NCBI GenBank assembly: GCA_002429085.1
Contig: DIYR01000015.1
Span: 1 to 20,237 of the forward strand
Length of the DNA stretch: 20,237 bases
DNA from: Flavobacteriales bacterium UBA6049
GTDB taxonomy: Bacteria; Bacteroidota; Bacteroidia; Flavobacteriales_G; Salibacteraceae
Direction of reading: 5' to 3'
The position numbers and the translations under genes are program-made. The notes beneath the pieces are model-generated. The model was not told the origin of the DNA, searched no databases, and saw only the letters and a program-made list of their open reading frames with translations. Shown here in pieces: positions 1 to 7,689 of this stretch; within the stretch, counting starts at the first letter, position 1; every line of letters starts with the position of its first letter.

Positions 1-26
1 TCTACGTTAAACACAGTTTCTATGAG

Positions 27-1319
27 TTATAACTCCTCACAGCGATTGGCTATGATTTGTTCTATGTGATGTCTAATAGCATCCGAATCGATCACTGCTA
101 AGGCTTCGTCAGCAAAAGCGTTGATCATCATTTTCTTTGCTTCTGTTGGGTTTACACCGCGCGATTGCAAGTAGAATAACCCTTCTTCATCTAGCTCTCC
201 AGTTGTTGATCCATGCGAACATTTTACATCGTCTGCATAAATCTCTAACTCAGGTTTGCTGTTGATGGTTGCATCATCGCTCAACAAAATATTTTGGTTG
301 TTCTGAAATGCGTTGATCTTTTGAGCATCGGGGCGTACAAATACCTTTCCGTTGAATACTCCTGTAGATTTTCCACTCAAAATACCTTTGTAGTTCTCGT
401 TACTCTCACAATGAGGTTTTAAGTGATCTACAACCGTATGATGATCAACATGCATGTTACCATCGGTTAATGAAATACCATTTAAGTGTGTTTCACAACC
501 TTCACCGTCTACAGCAATATTCAAGTTGTTACGCACTAATTTTCCTCCAAAAGTGAATGTTCCTGTTTTGAAGTTACTGTTGCGCTCTTGGTAAACCTGT
601 GTTGTTTGAATATGCTGCTCGTTTGTAGCGTGCTGCTCTAACATCCAGTAGTTCAGATTGGCATTTTCACGAACTACAATTTCGCTTACTCCATTGATGA
701 AAGATGACGTTACATTATCGCCAATAAAACGGTGAATGATAGCAGCTTTAGCACCTTGCTCTGCCACAAATAAGTTACGTGGTTGGAATGTTGGTTGCTC
801 ACCAGTTGAGATGTCTATAATTTGAATAGGTTGAGCTAACTCAACGTTTTTCTCAATTCGGATGAATGCACCAGTGTGATTGAATGCTGTGTTTAATGCT
901 GTAAAAATCTGACTTTGATGGTCAGCATGTTTTGCATAGTGCACGTCAATTTGATCGTACTCTTCAATACGAGCCTGATCGGTAGTCATTACAGAAACAC
1001 CTTCTTGTTCTGGAATTGAACTTAAATGTGGTTGAAAGAATCCGTTGGCAAACACCAATAAGTTGTTTGCTTCACCTTCTATTTCAATTCCCTCTGGAAG
1101 GGTATCAATCTTTGTTTCTTGAAGGGTGTAGTTTCCTTTCAAGATACCAGCAACGCGGGTGTATTTCCAATGCTCATCGCGTAAAGTTGGAAACTCTAGT
1201 TGCGTTAGTGCTTGAAGAGCTTCTTCACGAATGGCTTGGTGCGCACTGCTCAAATCTGCTTTGGGCAGTTGCATAAAGTGCGCAATGAACTGGTCTTTTT
1301 TGCTCACTTTTTCACTCAT
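27..1319 (-). CDS. sufD: Fe-S cluster assembly protein SufD
   Basis: SufD is the partner of SufB in the SufBC2D scaffold that builds Fe-S clusters in the cytoplasm. The 430-residue product has the N-terminal signature DEHWKYT, a long beta-helix-like core, and the C-terminal KCSHGSTTGELDEEGLFYLQ segment. That segment holds the Cys and His typical of SufD, the His being the one thought to help form the nascent cluster at the SufB-SufD interface. I place the start at 1319, where ATG overlaps the sufC stop as ATGA. An in-frame start 24 bp upstream would lie inside sufC and is less likely. The overlap suggests translational coupling. The next gene of the operon, often sufS, would lie beyond the left edge. 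Identity is confident from family signatures and gene order. Confidence 0.95.
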   Translation of the reverse strand: MSEKVSKKDQFIAHFMQLPKADLSSAHQAIREEALQALTQLEFPTLRDEHWKYTRVAGILKGNYTLQETKIDTLPEGIEIEGEANNLLVFANGFFQPHLSSIPEQEGVSVMTTDQARIEEYDQIDVHYAKHADHQSQIFTALNTAFNHTGAFIRIEKNVELAQPIQIIDISTGEQPTFQPRNLFVAEQGAKAAIIHRFIGDNVTSSFINGVSEIVVRENANLNYWMLEQHATNEQHIQTTQVYQERNSNFKTGTFTFGGKLVRNNLNIAVDGEGCETHLNGISLTDGNMHVDHHTVVDHLKPHCESNENYKGILSGKSTGVFNGKVFVRPDAQKINAFQNNQNILLSDDATINSKPELEIYADDVKCSHGSTTGELDEEGLFYLQSRGVNPTEAKKMMINAFADEALAVIDSDAIRHHIEQIIANRCEEL

Positions 1320-2068
1320 ACCGCTTCGGTTTCTTTCAGCCAATCGTACCCTTTTTCTTCTAATTCAAGAGCTAACTCTTTTGGTCCAGATTTTACAATT
1401 TGACCTTTGTACAATACGTGAACTACGTCTGGAACAATGTAATCTAGCAAGCGCTGGTAGTGTGTAATTACCACAAAGCTGTTGTTTTCAGATTTCAGTT
1501 GGTTTACACCATTTGCTACAATGCGCAATGCATCAATATCTAATCCAGAGTCAGTTTCATCTAAGATGGCCAATTTTGGATCTAGCATTGCCATTTGGAA
1601 AATCTCGTTGCGCTTCTTTTCACCACCTGAGAAACCTTCGTTTACGCTACGTTTTGCCAATTGACCGCTTAGCTCAACTAATTGTTGTTTGTCTTTTACC
1701 AACTTCAAAAAGTCTTTTGCAGCCATTGGCTCTTCACCGCGATATTCGCGAATGTTGTTGATGGCTGTTTTCAAGAAGTTGATGTTGCTTACACCCGGAA
1801 TTTCTACTGGATATTGGAATGCCAAGAACAATCCTTCACCCGCTCTTTCGTGTGGTTCTAAGTCTAACAGATCTTTACCATCAAGAATGGCAGATCCATC
1901 GGTAACTTCATAATCTTCTTTACCTGCAAGAACAGATGCCAAGGTAGACTTACCAGAGCCATTAGGCCCCATAATGGCATGTACCTCTCCTGGTTTAACG
2001 TGAAGATTTAATCCTTTTAATATCTCTTTGCCTTCAATAGAGGCATGTAAGTTGTCGATTTTAAGCAT
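1316..2068 (-). CDS. sufC: Fe-S cluster assembly ATPase SufC
   Basis: SufC is the ABC-type ATPase that drives conformational change in the SufBCD scaffold. It is soluble, not a transporter. The 250-residue sequence shows Walker A GPNGSGKST at about 34-42, the Q-loop in LAFQYP near 82-87, the ABC signature SGGEKKR at 147-153, Walker B LAILDE ending at Glu171, and the H-loop His203 in ITHYQRLL. The Walker B continuation ETDSGLDIDAL is typical of SufC and separates it from transporter ATPases. The length is normal for the family. It starts 14 bp after sufB ends and its stop overlaps the sufD start by 4 bp, so it is an internal gene of the operon. Confidence 0.97.
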   Translation of the reverse strand: MLKIDNLHASIEGKEILKGLNLHVKPGEVHAIMGPNGSGKSTLASVLAGKEDYEVTDGSAILDGKDLLDLEPHERAGEGLFLAFQYPVEIPGVSNINFLKTAINNIREYRGEEPMAAKDFLKLVKDKQQLVELSGQLAKRSVNEGFSGGEKKRNEIFQMAMLDPKLAILDETDSGLDIDALRIVANGVNQLKSENNSFVVITHYQRLLDYIVPDVVHVLYKGQIVKSGPKELALELEEKGYDWLKETEAV

Positions 2069-2082
2069 GTCTGATACTTCGT

Positions 2083-3531
2083 TTACCCTACAGAACCTTC
2101 AAGGGTGATTTCTAACAGTTTTTTAGCTTCAACAGCAAATTCCATCGGAAGTTGATTTAACACTTCTTTGGCGTATCCATTTACAATAAGGCTGATGGCT
2201 GTTTCTTCATCAATACCACGTTGTTGGCAGTAGAATATCTGATCTTCCCCAATTTTAGAAGTAGTAGCCTCGTGTTCCACTTTGGCTGATTTGTTTTTTA
2301 CTTCAATGTATGGGAAGGTATGTGCTCCACATTTATCACCAATCAATAGCGAATCGCATTGTGAGAAGTTTCTTGCTTGGTGAGCCGATTTGTTGATTTG
2401 TACCAATCCTCGGTAGCTATTTTCGCTCACTCCAGCAGAAATACCTTTAGAAATAATGATAGATTTTGTGTTTCTACCCAAGTGAACCATCTTGGTTCCT
2501 GTATCTGCCATTTGGTGATTGTTGGTAACCGCTACAGAATAGAACTCACCTTCAGAATGATCACCTTTTAGCACACAACTAGGGTATTTCCATGTAACGG
2601 CTGATCCTGTCTCAACTTGTGTCCAACTGATTTTAGAACGATCACCATCACATAAACCTCGTTTAGTTACAAAGTTGAAGATCCCACCTTTTCCGTCTTT
2701 ATCTCCTGGATACCAGTTTTGAACGGTAGAGTATTTTACTTCAGCATCTGTATGAGCAAAAATTTCAACCACCGCTGCGTGTAGTTGATTTTCATCGCGT
2801 TGAGGTGCGGTACAACCTTCAAGGTAGCTAACATATGAACCTTCGTCAGCAATAATCAATGTGCGCTCAAACTGACCTGTTCCAGCTTCGTTGATTCTGA
2901 AATAGGTACTTAATTCCATTGGGCAACGAACGCCTTTTGGAATGTAGCAGAAAGATCCATCTGTAAACACGGCAGAGTTCAACGCTGCGTAGAAGTTATC
3001 GTTTGGTGCAACAACGCTTCCCATGTATTTCTTTACCAATTCTGGGTGTTCCTGAACTGCTTCTGAGAATGACATAAAGATGATTCCTAGTTCAGCTAAC
3101 TTCTCTTTAAAAGTTGTTTGAACTGAAACCGAATCGATTACTACATCAACCGCTACACCGGCTAAACGCTTTTGCTCATCGATTGAGATACCCAATCGAT
3201 CATACATGCTCTTCAACTCCGGATCTAGCTCATCTAAACTGTTGAGCTTTTTCTTTGGTTTTGGAGCAGAGTAATAAGTAATGTCTTGAAAATCTGGTTT
3301 TGCATAGCGCACGTGCGCCCATTCTGGCTCTTTCATGTTGAGCCAGTTGCGGTATGCTTCTAAACGGAACTCCAACAACCACTCAGGTTCGTTCTTTTTA
3401 GAAGAGATTAAACGAATAATGTCTTCGCTTAAGCCTTTTTCTACACGGTCTGTTTCAAAGTTTGAAACAAAGCCGTATTTATATTCTGATGATTGTAGTT
3501 CTTCTGCTAAATCTGCCTCTGTATATCCCAT
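2083..3531 (-). CDS. sufB: Fe-S cluster assembly scaffold SufB
   Basis: SufB is the main scaffold subunit on which the nascent cluster is assembled. The product is 482 residues, the usual size. Recognisable family segments are the N-terminal EPEWLLEFRLEAYRNW, the central YFRINEAGTGQFERTLI and SYVSYLEGCTAP, and the C-terminal FSQCDSLLIGDKCGAHTFPY, followed by KVEHEATTSKIGEDQIFYCQ. The conserved Cys residues in these blocks include the one expected to bind the nascent cluster. The ATG at 3531 lies 12 bp downstream of the sufA-like stop, which fits operon expression. No frameshift or missing block was seen. Confidence 0.97.
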   Translation of the reverse strand: MGYTEADLAEELQSSEYKYGFVSNFETDRVEKGLSEDIIRLISSKKNEPEWLLEFRLEAYRNWLNMKEPEWAHVRYAKPDFQDITYYSAPKPKKKLNSLDELDPELKSMYDRLGISIDEQKRLAGVAVDVVIDSVSVQTTFKEKLAELGIIFMSFSEAVQEHPELVKKYMGSVVAPNDNFYAALNSAVFTDGSFCYIPKGVRCPMELSTYFRINEAGTGQFERTLIIADEGSYVSYLEGCTAPQRDENQLHAAVVEIFAHTDAEVKYSTVQNWYPGDKDGKGGIFNFVTKRGLCDGDRSKISWTQVETGSAVTWKYPSCVLKGDHSEGEFYSVAVTNNHQMADTGTKMVHLGRNTKSIIISKGISAGVSENSYRGLVQINKSAHQARNFSQCDSLLIGDKCGAHTFPYIEVKNKSAKVEHEATTSKIGEDQIFYCQQRGIDEETAISLIVNGYAKEVLNQLPMEFAVEAKKLLEITLEGSVG

Positions 3532-3543
3532 TCTTAAGAAGGT

Positions 3544-3870
3544 TTAAATAGCAAAGCTTTCACCGCATCCGCAGGTTCTGCTTGCATTGGGATTAACAAA
3601 AGAAAAGCCCTTTCCGTTCAAACCGCCTGAGAAATCAAGCGTAGTTCCAACTAAATACAAAAAGCTCTTTTTATCTACTACGATGGTGACACCGTTATCT
3701 TCGAATACTTTATCGTCTTCTTTCGATTCAACATCAAAATCTAACTGATAGCTAAGTCCCGAACAGCCTCCGCCTTTCACACCAACACGAATAAAGGCCT
3801 CTTTTGCGATTTTATCTTCGCTTTTTAGCCTAGAGATTTCCGTTTTGGCTTCCTCTGATACATGTATCAT
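3544..3870 (-). CDS. sufA: IscA/SufA-type iron-sulfur carrier (HesB family)
   Basis: This is a small A-type carrier that accepts clusters from the SUF scaffold and passes them to target proteins. The 108-residue product has the three invariant cysteines: Cys36 in GGGCSGLSYQ and Cys100/Cys102 in RTCGCGESF. Length and spacing match the HesB/IscA/SufA family. It is the first gene of the suf operon, 12 bp before sufB. The symbol sufA is given by context; an ErpA- or IscA-like assignment cannot be separated from the sequence alone. The start at 3870 gives the family-typical N-terminus MIHVSEEA. A promoter and a palindrome lie just upstream and probably control the whole operon. Confidence 0.9.
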   Translation of the reverse strand: MIHVSEEAKTEISRLKSEDKIAKEAFIRVGVKGGGCSGLSYQLDFDVESKEDDKVFEDNGVTIVVDKKSFLYLVGTTLDFSGGLNGKGFSFVNPNASRTCGCGESFAI

Positions 3871-3895
3871 AATCAGCTTGTTATCGGTTTAAATT

Positions 3896-3916
3896 TATTT
3901 AGATTTAATCTAAATA
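3896..3916. promoter_or_regulatory. Candidate operator: 9-3-9 perfect palindrome before suf operon
   Basis: The two 9-bp arms TATTTAGAT and ATCTAAATA are exact reverse complements, separated by three bases. The site starts 25 bp upstream of the sufA-like ATG and, if the promoter below is right, lies about +11 to +31 of the transcript, a position suited to a repressor. The size and symmetry fit a dimeric regulator such as a DtxR/IdeR, Fur or Rrf2 family protein. Which one is not decidable here. Confidence 0.6.
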
Positions 3917-3933
3917 GAATGAATGATTGACTG

Positions 3934-3964
3934 CAAAATTACCTAATTCAAGGTATTGCAACAA
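3934..3964 (-). promoter_or_regulatory. Bacteroidota-type promoter of the suf operon
   Basis: On the minus strand TAATTTTG (3941-3934) matches the Bacteroidota -7 element TAnnTTTG exactly. A TTG at 3964-3962 stands 20 bp upstream, close to the expected -33 spacing, and a second TTG follows directly. Predicted transcription starts near 3927, giving a leader of about 57 nt that contains the 9-3-9 palindrome. Confidence 0.6.
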
Positions 3965-4018
3965 GCAATTAGAAATATTATTACATGCTGCACACCCTTT
4001 AGAAATCATAACAGAAAG

Positions 4019-4828
4019 TTAAAACCGCCAAACTAATGAGTTGTTCCAGGTATAGTAGAAGTTGTCGATAGGTACTACAGGTTGAAAATCGTAGATGCCA
4101 CTTAAGCTGGAACTCAACATTAAATTTCCGATGATGTATAGGTTGAACCGTACAATAGGCGAGATGCGTGGCCTGATGAAATTCTCGCTAAACGGAGCTT
4201 GTACATAAATTACTGCACTGAAGGTAGAGTTATCACTTGTTTCAATGATGTATCGTGGATTAAAATTCAATTTAGTTCGCTTACGTAACTTGGTTTCTGG
4301 AGTAGACTCTCTATCTATTTCTTCATCTGGAACAGCAGTGTAATCCCACAACTCTTCCTCATAAATAGCACCAAGATGAACTAGGAGTTTATGCTTTTTC
4401 TTGTTGATAATGGCGTGTACTCCATTCATGCCGATGAGGTTACGCTGACGTAATCCCCTTTGTGCATCGTATTGAATTTGAGCTACAAACTCGGGGAAAA
4501 ATTTCTTCCTGAAATTGTATAAGTACTTGAACCGTGCACTTCCTGTATTTTGAACTTCTTGACCATCAGAAAACGTAGTTTTATTGCTACCAGTAAAGAT
4601 CATGAGGTTCTTCTTTTTCTCATAAGAAATGGTAGACTCAAAACGCAGATAGTATAACTGCCCCTTTTGCTTTACAATGTCAAAATTAGCGGCAACATAG
4701 CCGTTCCAAACGGCAGTATCTTGAGTGCTATCGCTGGCTATTGCTAAAGCATCAAAATCAATGATTTGCGCTTTGAGTTGTGCAGATAACCCAATCAGAA
4801 TACATAATATGCCAATTGCTTTTTGCAT
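4019..4828 (-). CDS. DUF481-like outer-membrane beta-barrel protein
   Basis: The 269-residue product begins with a signal peptide, MQKAIGILCILIGLSAQLKA, with probable cleavage before QIIDFD. The rest alternates polar and hydrophobic residues in strand-like blocks and ends in aromatic NNSLVWRF, a usual outer-membrane barrel terminus. Segments such as FVAQIQYDAQRGLRQRNLIG and KKHKLLVHLGAIYEEELWDY resemble DUF481 (salt-induced outer membrane protein) sequences; this is by recognition, not a search. The start at 4828 is chosen because it opens the signal peptide. An in-frame start at 4954 would add an unlikely extension and overlap the divergent lysS. The gene stands alone, facing away from lysS. 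Its substrate or role is not known. Confidence 0.75.
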   Translation of the reverse strand: MQKAIGILCILIGLSAQLKAQIIDFDALAIASDSTQDTAVWNGYVAANFDIVKQKGQLYYLRFESTISYEKKKNLMIFTGSNKTTFSDGQEVQNTGSARFKYLYNFRKKFFPEFVAQIQYDAQRGLRQRNLIGMNGVHAIINKKKHKLLVHLGAIYEEELWDYTAVPDEEIDRESTPETKLRKRTKLNFNPRYIIETSDNSTFSAVIYVQAPFSENFIRPRISPIVRFNLYIIGNLMLSSSLSGIYDFQPVVPIDNFYYTWNNSLVWRF

Positions 4829-4835
4829 GAGGCGG

Positions 4836-4843
4836 CAAATATA
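4836..4843 (-). promoter_or_regulatory. -7 element before the DUF481-like gene
   Basis: TATATTTG on the minus strand matches TAnnTTTG and is followed by GC. It lies only 7 bp before the proposed ATG at 4828, so the transcript would be leaderless or nearly so. No good -33 element was found, so confidence is limited. Confidence 0.4.
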
Positions 4844-4903
4844 GATTGTGCTGTATGCACGAAGCACCAATTTTTCGGTGAATGTCAATCTAGAATGCCC
4901 ATG

Positions 4904-4911
4904 TATATTTG
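4904..4911 (+). promoter_or_regulatory. -7 element of the lysS promoter
   Basis: TATATTTG matches TAnnTTTG exactly and is followed by GC. It lies 31 bp before the lysS ATG, giving a predicted leader of about 25 nt. A matching -33 TTTG was not found at the expected distance. Confidence 0.45.
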
Positions 4912-4942
4912 CAGCCAATTTTAGAAACTTAATAGCGAGCAA

Positions 4943-6667
4943 ATGAGCCAGCAATTGTCAGAACAGGAGGTGATCCGAAGAGAATCACTCCAGAAAATGC
5001 GCAAGTTGGGAATTGAGCCCTATCCGGCAGCTCAATATCCTGTGACCGATTATTCCTCAGATATTCTGAAGAATTTCGATGCGAAAAAGGGCAATTACCA
5101 AGAGGTAGTTGTAGCCGGACGCATCATGAGTAAGCGTATCATGGGCAAGGCATCGTTTGCTGAGTTACAAGATAGCGAAGGACGTATCCAAGTGTACATC
5201 TCTAGAGATGACATTTGCCCAAGTGAAGACAAAGCGTTGTATAACGATGTCTTTAAAAAGTGGTTAGATATTGGTGATTTTATTGGTGTGAAAGGATTTG
5301 TGTTCGAAACCCAAATGGGCGAAACAACCATTCATGTAAAAGAGTTGACGGTACTTTCTAAAGCACTGCGTCCATTACCAATTGTAAAGACTGATGCTGA
5401 AGGAAAAACCCACGATGCGTTTACCGATCCAGAAGCACGTTACCGTATGCGTTATGTGGATTTGGTGGTGAATCCAGAGGTGAAAGAAACCTTTATTAAG
5501 CGAACGAAGATTATGCAGTCTATGCGTAGCTTCTTCAACGAGAAAGGATACCTAGAGGTTGAAACCCCCATTCTTCAGCCGATTCCTGGTGGAGCTGCGG
5601 CCCGTCCGTTTATTACACATCATAACGCATTAAACATTCCATTGTATTTGCGTATTGCCAATGAGCTGTACTTAAAGCGATTGATTGTTGGTGGATTTGA
5701 CGGAGTGTATGAGTTTGCAAAAGACTTCCGTAACGAAGGGATGGATCGTACACACAATCCAGAGTTTACCGTAATGGAAATCTATGTAGCCTACAAAGAC
5801 TACAACTGGATGATGGATTTCACTGAACAAATGATTGAACGAGTAGCAACTGAAGTAAATGGCAGTACTACTGGTAAAATAGGTGAAAACGAAATCAACT
5901 TTAAGGCACCATATCCTCGCGTTCCTATTCTAAGTGCTATTAAAGAGCATACTGGATTGGATGTGAAAAACATGAGCGAAGAAGAATTACGTGAAGCGTG
6001 CAAAGGCTTAGATATTGAAGTGGATAACACCATGGGTAGAGCCAAGTTGATTGATGAGATATTTGGTGAGAAGTGCGAGGGTAATTACATTCAGCCAACC
6101 TTCATTACCGATTACCCAGTTGAGATGTCTCCGTTGTGCAAGAAGCACCGCGATGATGATACCCTAACAGAACGCTTTGAGTTGATGATTAATGGAAAAG
6201 AAGTAGCAAATGCTTATTCTGAGTTGAATGACCCAATTGATCAACGAGCACGTTTCGAAGACCAACTGAAATTATCTGAAAAAGGCGATGATGAGGCCAT
6301 GTTTATCGATCAAGATTTCTTGAGAGCATTAGAGTATGGTATGCCTCCAACATCAGGTATGGGTATTGGTATAGATCGTTTAACCATGATGCTGACTGAC
6401 AATGCATCTATTCAAGAAGTATTGTTCTTCCCACAAATGCGTCCAGAGCAAAAAGCCAAAGCTGAACCAACTGTTGAGTTAGATGATAACCAGAAAATGG
6501 TTTTTGATATTATAGGTAAAGCTGGTCGTTCATTGTTATCTGATGTGAAGGAGCAAGCTGGACTGAGTAACAAAGGCTGGGACAAAGCCATCAAAGGCTT
6601 AACTAAAGCGGGTGTTGCTCAGGTAGAGAAAACAGACGAAGGTTTGTTTGTTGAACTGAAAGACTAG
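4943..6667 (+). CDS. lysS: Lysine--tRNA ligase (class II)
   Basis: LysRS charges tRNA-Lys with lysine in the cytoplasm. The 574-residue sequence has an N-terminal OB-fold anticodon-binding domain (about 55-145, including GRIMSKRIMGKASFAELQD) and a class II catalytic core. Motif 2 is in EFAKDFRNEGMDRTHNPEFT and motif 3 in GMGIGIDRLTMML. After PQMRPE at about 501 there is a C-terminal extension of some 73 residues that bacterial LysRS such as that of E. coli (about 505 residues) lacks. It looks helix-rich and winged-helix-like. The start at 4943 gives the normal N-terminus. The gene is divergent from the DUF481-like gene and probably cotranscribed with the small gene 15 bp downstream. Confidence 0.97.
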   Translation: MSQQLSEQEVIRRESLQKMRKLGIEPYPAAQYPVTDYSSDILKNFDAKKGNYQEVVVAGRIMSKRIMGKASFAELQDSEGRIQVYISRDDICPSEDKALYNDVFKKWLDIGDFIGVKGFVFETQMGETTIHVKELTVLSKALRPLPIVKTDAEGKTHDAFTDPEARYRMRYVDLVVNPEVKETFIKRTKIMQSMRSFFNEKGYLEVETPILQPIPGGAAARPFITHHNALNIPLYLRIANELYLKRLIVGGFDGVYEFAKDFRNEGMDRTHNPEFTVMEIYVAYKDYNWMMDFTEQMIERVATEVNGSTTGKIGENEINFKAPYPRVPILSAIKEHTGLDVKNMSEEELREACKGLDIEVDNTMGRAKLIDEIFGEKCEGNYIQPTFITDYPVEMSPLCKKHRDDDTLTERFELMINGKEVANAYSELNDPIDQRARFEDQLKLSEKGDDEAMFIDQDFLRALEYGMPPTSGMGIGIDRLTMMLTDNASIQEVLFFPQMRPEQKAKAEPTVELDDNQKMVFDIIGKAGRSLLSDVKEQAGLSNKGWDKAIKGLTKAGVAQVEKTDEGLFVELKD

Positions 6668-6682
6668 TTTTCGTTTAGTACA

Positions 6683-6886
6683 ATGTCAAGTGTAATAGGA
6701 AAACTAACAAGTATAGATCTCGAAAGCGAGATTGGTGAAATTACAGGTGAGGATGGCGTTAAATATGGCGTACTCCTCACCGATTTACCCCCTAACTTTA
6801 AAGAAGGTATGGATTACGCCTTCGAACCTATTCGTATTGCTTTTAGCCGCCAACCTATGGCTACTGATATAAAGGTGGTTACTTAA
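6683..6886 (+). CDS. Small protein resembling a degenerate cold-shock domain
   Basis: This 67-residue protein has no firm family assignment. Its length and spacing follow a cold-shock (OB-fold) domain: GKLTSIDLESEIGEIT aligns with the first two strands of CspA, EDGVKYGV with the third, FKEGMDYAFEPIRIAF with the LDEGQKVSF region, and QPMATDIKVV with the closing strand. The aromatic and basic residues of RNP1 (KGFGFI) and RNP2 (VFVHF) are absent, so ordinary nucleic-acid binding is doubtful. It lies 15 bp after lysS, which suggests cotranscription, and its TAA overlaps the convergent hydrolase stop by 4 bp. The coding call is well supported by position and codon pattern; the fold is inference. 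Confidence 0.8.
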   Translation: MSSVIGKLTSIDLESEIGEITGEDGVKYGVLLTDLPPNFKEGMDYAFEPIRIAFSRQPMATDIKVVT

Positions 6887-7674
6887 TAACACCTATTCAC
6901 AAACTGTCGCAAATCTTTAGTGCAAGCTTCTTTGGCTTCAATAAAACCCATGTGTCCACATTCTTTTAAGAGTGTGTAGGTAGCCTGCTCACTATTGTTG
7001 GCTTGTTGAACGAGCAGCTCGTGTGGTAAAACAGGATCGTACCTGCCAATAACAAAGTGCACTGGATAGGGGCTAAACTGTAGAATGACCTCTCTATCGG
7101 TGCGCTGTTTCATTCCTTCTAAAGCAGCAATAACGCCTTGTTTTGAAGTAGTAAGTGCTTCTTTTTTCAATGTGTTTACTTGATCGCGAAACAGCTTTCT
7201 GTTTTTAGATCTAAATAACATCGGGATGGCCTTTCTAATAAACGATTTATGGTTTTCTTTTACCAAGGCAATAGCTTGGTCACGTCCACGTTTGCGCTCA
7301 TCGGAATCGGCATGTGCTGTAGAGAAAAACAAGCACAATCCTTTAAATAATTCTGGGTTTTTCTCGGCTAGAGCCAAAGTAACATAACCACCCATAGAAT
7401 GACCTACAAAAACAGCCTTTCTTATGCTGAGGTGTTTTAAGACGGCCTCTACTAATTCAGCCATCAACTCCATGGTATGTACATAACCCAAACATTCACT
7501 TTGCCCATGTCCGGGTAAGTCAATACAAATAACACGCTTGCCATGAGTGAGCTCAGGAAGCATATCATTCCACATGGTAGAATTCTCTAAAAAACCGTGG
7601 AGTAAAACAACAGCTCTACCACTACCAGTTTCTGTATAGTGGACAGAGCTGTTTTTAAAATTTATAAATGGCAT
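6883..7674 (-). CDS. Alpha/beta hydrolase
   Basis: The 263-residue protein is a single-domain alpha/beta hydrolase. It shows the oxyanion-hole region LLHGFLENSTMW, the nucleophile elbow GHSMGG with Ser93, the acid in GRYDP (Asp213) and the base in ECGHMGF (His241). The catalytic triad is therefore complete. No signal peptide is visible, so it is probably cytoplasmic. The substrate cannot be told from sequence; the closest general group is the MenH/BioH/epoxide-hydrolase-like esterases. It follows the aminopeptidase gene by 15 bp and is likely in one transcript with it. Its stop overlaps the stop of the convergent small gene, leaving no room for a terminator between them. Confidence 0.9.
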   Translation of the reverse strand: MPFINFKNSSVHYTETGSGRAVVLLHGFLENSTMWNDMLPELTHGKRVICIDLPGHGQSECLGYVHTMELMAELVEAVLKHLSIRKAVFVGHSMGGYVTLALAEKNPELFKGLCLFFSTAHADSDERKRGRDQAIALVKENHKSFIRKAIPMLFRSKNRKLFRDQVNTLKKEALTTSKQGVIAALEGMKQRTDREVILQFSPYPVHFVIGRYDPVLPHELLVQQANNSEQATYTLLKECGHMGFIEAKEACTKDLRQFVNRCY

Positions 7675-7689
7675 AAAAAGAACGAGTGC

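Noticed and set aside
3940..3955. Small inverted repeat TACCT / AGGTA inside the suf promoter spacer
   Set aside because: Five-base arms are too short to separate from chance; noted only because it sits between the -33 and -7 elements.
7204..7215. Perfect palindrome TTTAGATCTAAA with arms like the suf palindrome
   Set aside because: It lies inside the hydrolase coding sequence and lacks the central spacing of the suf site, so the likeness is probably chance.
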